This document shows, in pieces, positions 26,005 to 32,997 of a stretch of DNA of 64,000 nucleotides (the stretch's first letter is position 1; each line of letters begins with the position of its first letter). Below the pieces are notes generated by a model. The model did no database searches. It saw only the letters and a program-made list of their open reading frames with translations, and had not been told where the DNA came from. The position numbers and the translations under genes are program-made. Source of the stretch: Nitrospirota bacterium (GTDB taxonomy: Bacteria > Nitrospirota > 9FT-COMBO-42-15 > HDB-SIOI813); contig JADZCV010000045.1 of assembly GCA_020851375.1 (NCBI GenBank), positions 280,877-344,876 of the forward strand. Direction: 5' to 3'.

Positions 26005-27714
26005 CTACCTCTTTAAATGACCATACGGAGAAAGCGTCGTAATCCTTGTGTCCTCCAGTGCCTTGCCCACAGTAAAATGGTAGATATCCTGATAGGTATT
26101 GTCCGTAAGGCCAAGCAGCTCATGTACAAGGTCATCATAGTAGCACCCGATGCCTGTACCACGCATGGCATGCGCCTCTGCCTCAAGATAGAGTACCTGT
26201 CCGATCATTCCCGCCTCCCAGAAGAGTCGCCTGTAGGAGTGCGGTTCATTCTCTATATTATCCCTGAACCTTGCGAGCATCCCTATCGAAAATGCGCCGT
26301 CGCCGGCTATCTCCTGATCACAACTTATATAAGCTGCCTCCTGCCTGTAATCTCCTTTCCTGAGCAAGTATAACGGTAACGTATCCGGAACCTCCTGAAC
26401 CTTCTCCCATAAGAAATCGGACCTGCATTTGCCCATGAACTGAGATATTTCTTCTTCTACACTCAGCAACTTTTCAAATCCCCCCTTACCCCCCTTTTCT
26501 AAAGGGGGGAGGGAGTTTACCTGCATATTATTTCTGAAAAGAAAATAGAGTCCAGGCTCAAGCCCCGTCACACGATGAACAAATATTAACAGACACACCG
26601 AAGCATCGCCAATATTAACATCAAACGGTGCACATGACTGACGCGGAATCGTCTTGTCGAGTATGGCAAGAAAATCGTTTCTGCTGATTGCCGTCTCCCC
26701 ATCATAAGACTGACCGCTCCTCCTCTGCCGTATGATGTCTGCCGCATGGACCCCTGTGATTTCCTTTTCAAGAAATTCACTGCCACCACATAAAACCTGT
26801 CTGGCTGAAGCCGTCTCTTTGACTGTTGCAGCCGAAACATCATCAATCACCTCCCACACCACATGCTCCTCACTCAGAAATGCCGGATCTCCTATACAAG
26901 GAAGTTTCTTAAACTCTGCAATTATTTCGTCCGGTATGCCTGCAGGCACTTCAGTTTCCGTATCCCTGTGGACAAAACAGAGCAGGTCTGCCTCCTCTTT
27001 CTCATGCTCTATCCATGCCGTCCTGGGGAACCCAAGTATCGTTTCAATGTCCTTGTCTGCCACGGCATTCAGATACGTCACCTTCCATCCGGAAAGACCC
27101 GCTGAAAAGCTCAGACAGGCCAGGGCATGCCCTACGTCATGATTACAATACCGGAACGCCCGCTCACCATATTTCCAGGCCTCCCTCCAGTAGATACTGC
27201 TCAGTGCAACAAAAAAGCCTTCTGTCTTAAAATGGGAGATTACCTTCGACCATAGAGATTGATCAAAGGCAGCCCGCCACTCTACTATATGACGGTATGG
27301 ATTATAGTGATAGAGCCCGCCGCAATCCTCAGATTCCTTTAGCGGCGGCAGTATCAGATGTACCTCTGTGGGATGAAGGTTCCCGCTTGACGGATTGATA
27401 CGGAGCGCCCAGGTATCACCTGACATTGATTTCCATGCAGACAGCCCCACGGATAACTCAAGGAAGGCGCCGACATTTTCAAAGGTAAAATATTTAGGCG
27501 GGTTCCCCCTCCTGTCATAAATCCCGAAGTAATTGGTGTCAGGATCCTTTGCCATAAAAGGAAACTCTATGACAGGTGCCCCCTCGTATCTTATAAAAGG
27601 CGTAGGCTGGTTTGCCCAGTCGAGCTGGCCAGGAGACCTTGCGTAGTTGTCCGGGTAGTGTTTGGTACGCTCATGATACTCTATGACCTTCTGAACTCTG
27701 CTCTCCAGATCCAT
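26005..27714 (-). CDS. SagB-type nitroreductase-fold oxidoreductase with two domains
   Basis: 569 residues made of two nitroreductase-like halves (about 40-270 and 310-560). Typical phrases are 'WALRINPSSGNLHPTEVHLI', 'GLYHYNPYRHIVEWR' and 'MIGQVLYLEAEAHAMRGTGI'. SagB/ThcOx relatives are FMN dehydrogenases that oxidise azolines in peptide natural products. Here there is no cyclodehydratase or precursor gene nearby, so another oxidation is likely. Residues about 401-413 (SLPPLEKGGKGGFE) come from a palindromic repeat inserted in frame. The upstream AGGTGA (27719-27724), part of the repeat-like AGGTGAACC motif, looks like the ribosome-binding site. Confidence 0.85.
   Translation of the reverse strand: MDLESRVQKVIEYHERTKHYPDNYARSPGQLDWANQPTPFIRYEGAPVIEFPFMAKDPDTNYFGIYDRRGNPPKYFTFENVGAFLELSVGLSAWKSMSGDTWALRINPSSGNLHPTEVHLILPPLKESEDCGGLYHYNPYRHIVEWRAAFDQSLWSKVISHFKTEGFFVALSSIYWREAWKYGERAFRYCNHDVGHALACLSFSAGLSGWKVTYLNAVADKDIETILGFPRTAWIEHEKEEADLLCFVHRDTETEVPAGIPDEIIAEFKKLPCIGDPAFLSEEHVVWEVIDDVSAATVKETASARQVLCGGSEFLEKEITGVHAADIIRQRRSGQSYDGETAISRNDFLAILDKTIPRQSCAPFDVNIGDASVCLLIFVHRVTGLEPGLYFLFRNNMQVNSLPPLEKGGKGGFEKLLSVEEEISQFMGKCRSDFLWEKVQEVPDTLPLYLLRKGDYRQEAAYISCDQEIAGDGAFSIGMLARFRDNIENEPHSYRRLFWEAGMIGQVLYLEAEAHAMRGTGIGCYYDDLVHELLGLTDNTYQDIYHFTVGKALEDTRITTLSPYGHLKR
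26476..26513. repeat. CCCCCCTTT-AAAGGGGGG palindrome inserted in the SagB-type gene
   Basis: The hairpin arms CCCCCCTTT (26489-26497) and AAAGGGGGG (26501-26509) are flanked by AAATCCCCCC on the left. It is a short relative of the lysA-dapF intergenic repeat at 14817-14881. Translated on the - strand it yields PPLEKGGKGGF. Confidence 0.82.
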
Positions 27715-27752
27715 TATGGTTCACCTGCCTTCATCCAAATATCCCCTCTGTT

Positions 27753-27965
27753 TACCACAAAGACACAAAGGGCACAAAGAATTATATTTTAGAAACATCA
27801 TCATAAAATGCTCCTATATACCCGTCATTCTCGCGGAAGCAGGAATCCAGAACTAAGCCATCGGTCTCGATTTCCGCTTACGCGGGAATGACGTTTTCAT
27901 AATACCTTGAGAGCCCTGAGTTGTGAGCTTGCCGAACAGTCGAAGGGCTCATGACGGTTCACCTG
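27753..27965. repeat. Composite palindromic repeat, copy B
   Basis: Shares with copy A the CACAAAGACACAAAGGG segment and the following ATTATATTTTAGA...CATCAT. It then has AAAATGCTCC, the diverged palindromic core ending GCGGGAATGACG, and a longer tail with GAGCTTGCCGAACAGTCGA and GGCTCATGACGGTTCACCTG. Another GGTTCACCTG at 27718-27727 lies on the other side, giving direct repeats around the element. It separates the SagB-type start from the ampG end and supplies the ampG stop codon. Confidence 0.85.
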
Positions 27966-29205
27966 TCTTAATTTCAGTTATTGTCCCGCGCAATCTCCAT
28001 AAGAGCCATAAGCCCGGGACTGCCGATACCGCTGTAATAATAAAAAATGAGGCCCACCCGACTGATTCTACCAGATATCCTGAGGTCGGGGCAAGGAATG
28101 TCCTGCCAAGCGCAGAAAGGGATGATAACAGGGCATATTGTGTTGCGCTGAAACGCTGATTGCATAAGGCCATAAGCAGGGCAATAAATGACGCTGTCCC
28201 CATCCCACCGCTGAAATTCTCAAATGCCACAGCAAAGACCAGCATGCCGTAGCTTTTCCCTGTCAACGCAAGCGCCATAAATGAGAAATTAGACAGTGCC
28301 TGCAATATCCCGAAAAAGAGGAGAGAGCGGAAGAGGCCAAGCCTGATCATCAGTGTCCCCCCTGCCATAGCGCCAAAGATGACAGAGAGAAGTCCTAATC
28401 CCTTATTAATTGTACCAACATCTGTTGCAGTAAAACCCATGCCTCTGATGAGGAAGGGGGTAGTCATTGTACCGGCATATGCATCACATAGCTTATAAAG
28501 CACTATGAGGACCAACATTACCACAGCATATTCGCGGGAAAAGAAGTCTTTAAGAGGACCCCCTACTGCCTCCTGAAGCGTCCCGGGCGGGAGGATATTA
28601 TTGTCCGGCTCTTTACCAATAAATGCAGCAACAATCCCAGCGAGCATCAATCCTGCCATGAGGAGATAAGTATTCTTCCATCCGATCTGGTCAGAGAAAA
28701 TAAGCGCCAGCGCGCCACCTACAAGCATTGCTATACGGTATCCTGTGACAAAAACCGCTGCGCCTAACCCACGCTCCTGGTCGCTGAGTATGTCAGTGCG
28801 GTATGCGTCAGACACAATATCCTGAGATGCAGAAATGAAGGCAACCATAAGGGCAACGATGCCAAAAAACATCAGGTCATCCTTAGGGGAGCCCATACTC
28901 ATCAACAGTAAACCAAGCATGACCCCGATCTGTGTCAGGATAATCCATCCCCTGCGCCGCCCAAAAAGAGGCGGGACATATCTGTCCATAAGGGGAGACC
29001 AGAGAAACTTGAGTGTGTAGGGAAGGCCAACGAGAGAAAATATACCGATTGAACGGAGGTCAACGCCGGCAACAGCCATCCACGCCTGAAGTGTGCCTGA
29101 TGTAAGGACAAGGGGGAGCCCGGAGGAAAATCCGAGTAATGACAATACGGCAATATTGCGGCTGGTAAATACCTTTACGATGTCATTTCGCACCGAACTT
29201 AACAA
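27949..29205 (-). CDS. ampG: AmpG-type muropeptide permease (MFS)
   Basis: 418 residues with about 12 membrane segments. 'GFSSGLPLVLTSGTLQAWM' and 'SLVGLPYTLKFLWSPLMDRY' are AmpG hallmarks, with 'FGRRRGWI' as the MFS loop. It imports anhydro-muropeptides released by lytic transglycosylases. I start at TTG (29203-29205), 7 bases after a perfect AAGGAGG. An upstream in-frame start at 29352 would add 49 unlikely residues and overlap the divergent gene. The last codons (GEPS and the stop) lie inside repeat copy B. Confidence 0.88.
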   Translation of the reverse strand: MLSSVRNDIVKVFTSRNIAVLSLLGFSSGLPLVLTSGTLQAWMAVAGVDLRSIGIFSLVGLPYTLKFLWSPLMDRYVPPLFGRRRGWIILTQIGVMLGLLLMSMGSPKDDLMFFGIVALMVAFISASQDIVSDAYRTDILSDQERGLGAAVFVTGYRIAMLVGGALALIFSDQIGWKNTYLLMAGLMLAGIVAAFIGKEPDNNILPPGTLQEAVGGPLKDFFSREYAVVMLVLIVLYKLCDAYAGTMTTPFLIRGMGFTATDVGTINKGLGLLSVIFGAMAGGTLMIRLGLFRSLLFFGILQALSNFSFMALALTGKSYGMLVFAVAFENFSGGMGTASFIALLMALCNQRFSATQYALLSSLSALGRTFLAPTSGYLVESVGWASFFIITAVSAVPGLWLLWRLRGTITEIKTGEPS

Positions 29206-29254
29206 CCCATCGCCTCCTTGTATTTTCAGAGGGAAATAGCATAAACTGATACGA

Positions 29255-29974
29255 ATGATAACATACTTGGGTAAATGGACAATAGCACTTTTAGACGATC
29301 TTTTGCATAAGACCGCTGCAATTACTGACATCGGTGAGCGCATAGGGTACATCTCAGGTCAATTCCTCAATATACCATACAAGGAATCAACCCTGACTGG
29401 CAGCATAACCATCCCGGAAGCCCTGGTCATAAACCTTGAAGGGATGGACTGCATGACGTTCATAGAATACATTGAGGCAATGCGTCTTTCCGGCTCATTT
29501 AAGGAATTTACAGAGAATCTTAAGAAGGTCAGATACAGGGACGGGGAAGTATCTTATAAAAACAGGAGGCACTTCTTTACTGACTGGACCGCATACAGCC
29601 CCCGGACAGTGAAAGATGTAACAACATTAATAGGAGGGATAAGGAGTAGAAAAATCATTAAGCGATTGAATCTGAACCCTGACGGGACATATCTGCTCAA
29701 CGGCATCCCCCCCACGGAGCGGGAACTCGCCTGCATACCTGCTGATGCAGTAGATGATAAAGTTGTTGAAAAACTAAGAACAGGTGATTACGTGGGAATT
29801 TATTCTGACAGGGGGGGGTTGGACGTAAGCCATACCGGAATTATTATAAAAGATGAAAGAAAAATCCATCTTCGCCATGCATCATCACGTAAAGCGACTG
29901 GACAGGTGCTGGATGAAGATTTGAAAGATTATTTAGAAAGGAAGCCCGGTCTTATAGTTCTGAGATACCTTTAA
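29255..29974 (+). CDS. DUF1460 (N-acetylmuramoyl-L-alanine amidase-like) protein
   Basis: 239 residues of the DUF1460 NlpC/P60-like fold. The probable catalytic cysteine is Cys66 in 'NLEGMDCMTFIEY' and the histidine is His193 in 'DVSHTGIIIKD'. Structural members of the family cleave muropeptides, so a lytic or recycling amidase is likely. It is divergent from ampG, 49 bases apart. No signal peptide is evident, which would suit a cytoplasmic AmpD-like role after AmpG import; this is inference. A 7-base stem (30002-30025) lies downstream but has no good T-run. Confidence 0.82.
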   Translation: MITYLGKWTIALLDDLLHKTAAITDIGERIGYISGQFLNIPYKESTLTGSITIPEALVINLEGMDCMTFIEYIEAMRLSGSFKEFTENLKKVRYRDGEVSYKNRRHFFTDWTAYSPRTVKDVTTLIGGIRSRKIIKRLNLNPDGTYLLNGIPPTERELACIPADAVDDKVVEKLRTGDYVGIYSDRGGLDVSHTGIIIKDERKIHLRHASSRKATGQVLDEDLKDYLERKPGLIVLRYL

Positions 29975-30048
29975 CTTAAATAATGCTCCCATCTATAGTA
30001 TCTTATTCAAGTAAAATAGAATAAGGGTGTAGTTTTGTGAAGGCAACC

Positions 30049-30873
30049 TCACTGACTGTGCTCCTTTGACCCCAGCCTTGACAACATCTCGTCAAAATAG
30101 GGACGGTCCCGCAGGTTCATGTACTCTTCCGGGAAGGTGACAACCTCGATGGTGGCCATCTGCCTCACTGGGTCCATGTTCCTGAGGACAAAGGAAAACC
30201 TGCTGCCGTCAATCAGCTTCGTATTATTCATAAACGGTGTGTCAAAATAAGAAACACCGATCTCTACAGTCTTGAAATTGAAGCTATCCTCAGCAGAACT
30301 CACCCTCACACGGGCCTCGGAAGAAGAAACCTGCCGGAGCAATACGGAAAATTTAAATGAGCTTTTTTTCTTTCCCCTGATAGTAAATGTGTCCATCCTC
30401 TTGCATCCTTCGGTCTCTTCCACGCACAGGATCATTTCAATGGGTTCGTTTTCAGGCTTGGTGAGCATGTTCACCTGACGGTCTGCCGCGTCCCGTGCAA
30501 TAGAGATCAGCCTTGACCTTTGAGCTGGTGTAACCTTGTTATCAAGATCTTCAAACAGGGGTCTGGCATCAAAAAATTCCTGAAAGTTCAGGGTAAGCAG
30601 ATGGAGATACATCATCTGCTTCTCCGGGTCTCTTACAATATCCTGTCCGAAATATGATGATATCAGGGAATTAAACATCTGGGACCTGAGTGCGCTGTCT
30701 GACTGCTCACGCTGGGTCATGATCTGAACGTACAACTGAGTCTCACGATTTTTCTCCTGGTTATAGTTAATTACTACAGGGATGAAGATACCGGCAAGCA
30801 GGGCGCCGATGGCAGTCACCGTTTTGGTAATGATGTCAAACCGGCTGGTTATGGGGGGCTTGTTTGTCTCCAC
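30049..30873 (-). CDS. Membrane-anchored protein of unknown function
   Basis: 274 residues. A single membrane segment near residues 17-37 ('TAIGALLAGIFIPVVINY') follows a short basic N-terminus. A charged helical stretch comes next (40-130, including a run on peptide-like 'TQREQSDSALRSQMFNSLIS'), and then a beta-rich C-terminal half with a cysteine pair in 'ILCVEETEGCKRMD'. I do not recognise the family. It is 3 bases downstream of a small secreted protein gene and probably shares its promoter at 31211-31240. Confidence 0.7.
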   Translation of the reverse strand: METNKPPITSRFDIITKTVTAIGALLAGIFIPVVINYNQEKNRETQLYVQIMTQREQSDSALRSQMFNSLISSYFGQDIVRDPEKQMMYLHLLTLNFQEFFDARPLFEDLDNKVTPAQRSRLISIARDAADRQVNMLTKPENEPIEMILCVEETEGCKRMDTFTIRGKKKSSFKFSVLLRQVSSSEARVRVSSAEDSFNFKTVEIGVSYFDTPFMNNTKLIDGSRFSFVLRNMDPVRQMATIEVVTFPEEYMNLRDRPYFDEMLSRLGSKEHSQ

Positions 30874-30876
30874 AGT

Positions 30877-31164
30877 TTACTCCAGCTTCAGGTTTTTCTC
30901 TGTATCCTGCGGGAAGATGTCCACCTTTTCCTCTCTGACCTTGCCGTCAGGGAGTTTTATCCCGAGCGTATAGGTTCCGGGATCGAGTCTGATGGAATAA
31001 TATCCAAGGCTGTTCGTCTTGATCTTGTTGTCCTTTATCGTAATCTCTGCATTCTGTAATGGCTTTCCCTTGTACCAGATCGTGCCATAAAGCTCAGAGG
31101 CCCCTGCTGTAAGAGGACAGATCATGACAATCATAATCGCTAATATCATACAATATCGTTTCAT
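30877..31164 (-). CDS. Small secreted protein with carboxypeptidase-regulatory-like beta domain
   Basis: 95 residues. A clear signal peptide (about 1-22, ending in GAS-E) is followed by one CarboxypepD_reg-like beta-sandwich: 'LYGTIWYKGKPLQNAEITIK', 'TNSLGYYSIRLDPGTYTL'. Such domains usually mediate binding or stability in the periplasm or outer membrane. AGGGAGAT stands 4 bases before the ATG. It is transcribed with the membrane-anchored gene that follows. Confidence 0.78.
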   Translation of the reverse strand: MKRYCMILAIMIVMICPLTAGASELYGTIWYKGKPLQNAEITIKDNKIKTNSLGYYSIRLDPGTYTLGIKLPDGKVREEKVDIFPQDTEKNLKLE

Positions 31165-31210
31165 TGATATCTCCCTCCGGTAATTATTAAGTGTAATCAG
31201 GATGTTGCCT

Positions 31211-31240
31211 ATTTTATGGTCAGAGCAGGGGTAATGTCAA
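31211..31240 (-). promoter_or_regulatory. Promoter of the 31164-30049 two-gene unit
   Basis: On the - strand a perfect TTGACA (31235-31240), 18 bases, then TAAAAT (31211-31216). Transcription is predicted from about 31204, a 40-base leader. Confidence 0.6.
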
Positions 31241-31259
31241 GGTCACAGGACGCAAAACA

Positions 31260-32774
31260 TTATGATAAATTTACCGGAAGCCTCCCCCTGAATTGTTCCT
31301 CACCCTTCAGGCATCTTATTACAGCCTCCTGAGCATTTACGTTTACATCATACGCGGCAATCAGGATATCAGCATCACTGAAATGACTCAGGATGTAAGG
31401 GCTGCCAAAGGAGATGACGATTGATGTCCCGGCATTTTTGATTAGTCCGGTTATCTGTTTCCCTGATTTGTCATCTATCCCTGCACTGCCACGCCAGGCT
31501 GCAACCTTTGTAAAGATGGCAATTATAACAATCTCCTCACCAGTCATCACCTGAGTTCCTGAAATTAATTCAGGGCCAAGCCGGGATGTCCATAATATCT
31601 TATCGCACCACTCCTCTTCCCCGGCTATCATCAGACTTACCCCAAAGGGGGCAGGCCTTGCATTCTGGCATTTTACTAAAATGCCAGAATGCAAGACCTG
31701 CCCCCCTGCTGCTGGTATCAATGTTACAGACATTTCTGTTATGCGACTTGAAATGCCTGCATGGCGGGGTAAATCAATCTCTACCCTCTTGATTTGTGAC
31801 AGTCGCTGTTTTGTCTTTAATATCCTGTCCATGGCTGTATCTATGGTCTTTTCGGAAAGAAGGTTTAACCTTACAGCCTCTGAAAGTTCTGTTACAGTCT
31901 GGCCTGCATCTGAGGGATGCAGCAGTATATCAACACCTGCATTAAGACATTTTGCGACCGCATTCTCTATCCCGCTTATTGCAGACATGTTCAGGGCATC
32001 AGTCATTATCAGGCCGTTAAAACCAAGCTCTGACCTCAACATACCGGTTATTATCTTTTTTGAGAGACTTGAGGGATTAGAATCATCAACGGACGGAATC
32101 AGCAGGTGACCGGCCATTATACTACTGACGCCGGTCTTTACAGCCTCTGCAAAAGGCCTTGCATCAAACTTTAACAGCTCATCATAAGACTTTTTAATAA
32201 CAGGCAGCGATATATGAGAATCTGTAGACGTGTCACCATGTCCGGGGAAGTGTTTGGCACAGCTTATCAGATTTAGTCCTTCCAGAACTCTTATATATTC
32301 CGCACCGAAGAAGGCTACATCTTCAGGGTCATCTGAAAATGACCTTGTACAGATAATAGGATTATCTGGATTGCTATTCACGTCCAGGACAGGGATGAGC
32401 GGCATATTTATGCCGGCATCAATCGCCTCAAGTCCAACCGCCTTTACTGCCTCCCTGAGGAGGGCCATGTCAACGGGCTCGTCCCTGTTAACCGCAGCCC
32501 TGACCGCCATCTGGCAGGGGAAATCAGTATAGCCCTTGACCTGCTGTCCCACCCCCCTTTCAATATCTGATGCAATAAACAGTGGGATGGCAGCAATTGA
32601 CTGAAGCCTTTCAATAAATGGAGTCAGCTCCCCCTTATTTCCGCCAAAGATGATGAAGCCGCCAATACCTTCACGGACGAGGTCTGCAATAGAATCCTGA
32701 TATTCATGTTCACATATCCTGTCTCCATCGAGCCTGCTGATAATCATCTGATATAGTTTTGACTGCAGGTTCAC
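31260..32774 (-). CDS. nagZ: Beta-N-acetylglucosaminidase NagZ-like, with an in-frame palindromic insertion
   Basis: 504 residues of glycoside hydrolase family 3. The signature 'KHFPGHGDTSTDSH' (KHxPGHG...DTH) and the nucleophile Asp in 'LIMTDALNMSAI' are intact. A C-terminal domain (about 377-504) extends beyond the short proteobacterial NagZ. I start at GTG (32774), 9 bases after AGGAG supplied by repeat copy C; an ATG at 32864 would translate the repeat itself. Residues about 357-376 (QVLHSGILVKCQNARPAPF) come from the 59-base palindrome at 31647-31705, placed in the linker between domains. It removes GlcNAc from muropeptides. Confidence 0.87.
   Translation of the reverse strand: MNLQSKLYQMIISRLDGDRICEHEYQDSIADLVREGIGGFIIFGGNKGELTPFIERLQSIAAIPLFIASDIERGVGQQVKGYTDFPCQMAVRAAVNRDEPVDMALLREAVKAVGLEAIDAGINMPLIPVLDVNSNPDNPIICTRSFSDDPEDVAFFGAEYIRVLEGLNLISCAKHFPGHGDTSTDSHISLPVIKKSYDELLKFDARPFAEAVKTGVSSIMAGHLLIPSVDDSNPSSLSKKIITGMLRSELGFNGLIMTDALNMSAISGIENAVAKCLNAGVDILLHPSDAGQTVTELSEAVRLNLLSEKTIDTAMDRILKTKQRLSQIKRVEIDLPRHAGISSRITEMSVTLIPAAGGQVLHSGILVKCQNARPAPFGVSLMIAGEEEWCDKILWTSRLGPELISGTQVMTGEEIVIIAIFTKVAAWRGSAGIDDKSGKQITGLIKNAGTSIVISFGSPYILSHFSDADILIAAYDVNVNAQEAVIRCLKGEEQFRGRLPVNLS
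31647..31705. repeat. Near-perfect 59-base palindrome inside nagZ
   Basis: Arms 31647-31675 and 31677-31705 (29 bases each) match with one mismatch and a single-base centre at 31676. The arm reads GGGGGCAGGCCTTGCATTC then TGGCATTTTA. It falls in the interdomain linker of NagZ and preserves the reading frame. Its sequence differs from the other palindrome families in the window. Confidence 0.92.
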
Positions 32775-32902
32775 CTGAAAATGCTCCTGTCTACCCGTCA
32801 TTCCCACGGAACCTGTCCCCGCATGATTTAAGCGGGGACAGGTTTCGCGGAATGACGTTTGCATGAACCTTGATGAGCCTGAGGCTCATGAAAGTTCACC
32901 TG
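32768..32902. repeat. Composite palindromic repeat, copy C
   Basis: Starts GGTTCACCTGAAAATGCTCC and has the CGTCATTCCCACGG and CGCGGAATGACG ends. Between them, in place of the usual core, is a smaller palindrome (ACCTGTCCCCGC, 9-base loop, GCGGGGACAGGT). It ends GAGGCTCATGAAAGTTCACCTG. The flanking (G)GTTCACCTGA stretches are direct repeats. It lies between the divergent nagZ and DUF401 genes and contributes the nagZ ribosome-binding site and start codon. Confidence 0.85.
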
Positions 32903-32940
32903 ATAATCCCTCTAATCACGTTAGCAACCTTATCCTTGCT

Positions 32941-32970
32941 TTGCCACAAAGGCATGAATCGTGTTATTAT
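32941..32970 (+). promoter_or_regulatory. Putative promoter of the DUF401 gene
   Basis: TTGCCA (32941-32946), 18 bases, TATTAT (32965-32970), giving a start near 32977 and a 21-base leader to the ATG at 32998. Confidence 0.45.
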
Positions 32971-32997
32971 ATCAGGTTCTGGGGAGTGGCATCAATT

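Noticed and set aside
32775..32864. N-terminal extension of NagZ to an ATG at 32864
   Set aside because: The added 30 residues are a translation of repeat copy C and have no NagZ homology.
32863..32997. N-terminal extension of the DUF401 protein
   Set aside because: It begins inside repeat copy C and gives a hydrophilic peptide. The family starts at 32998, behind a promoter and GGGGAG.
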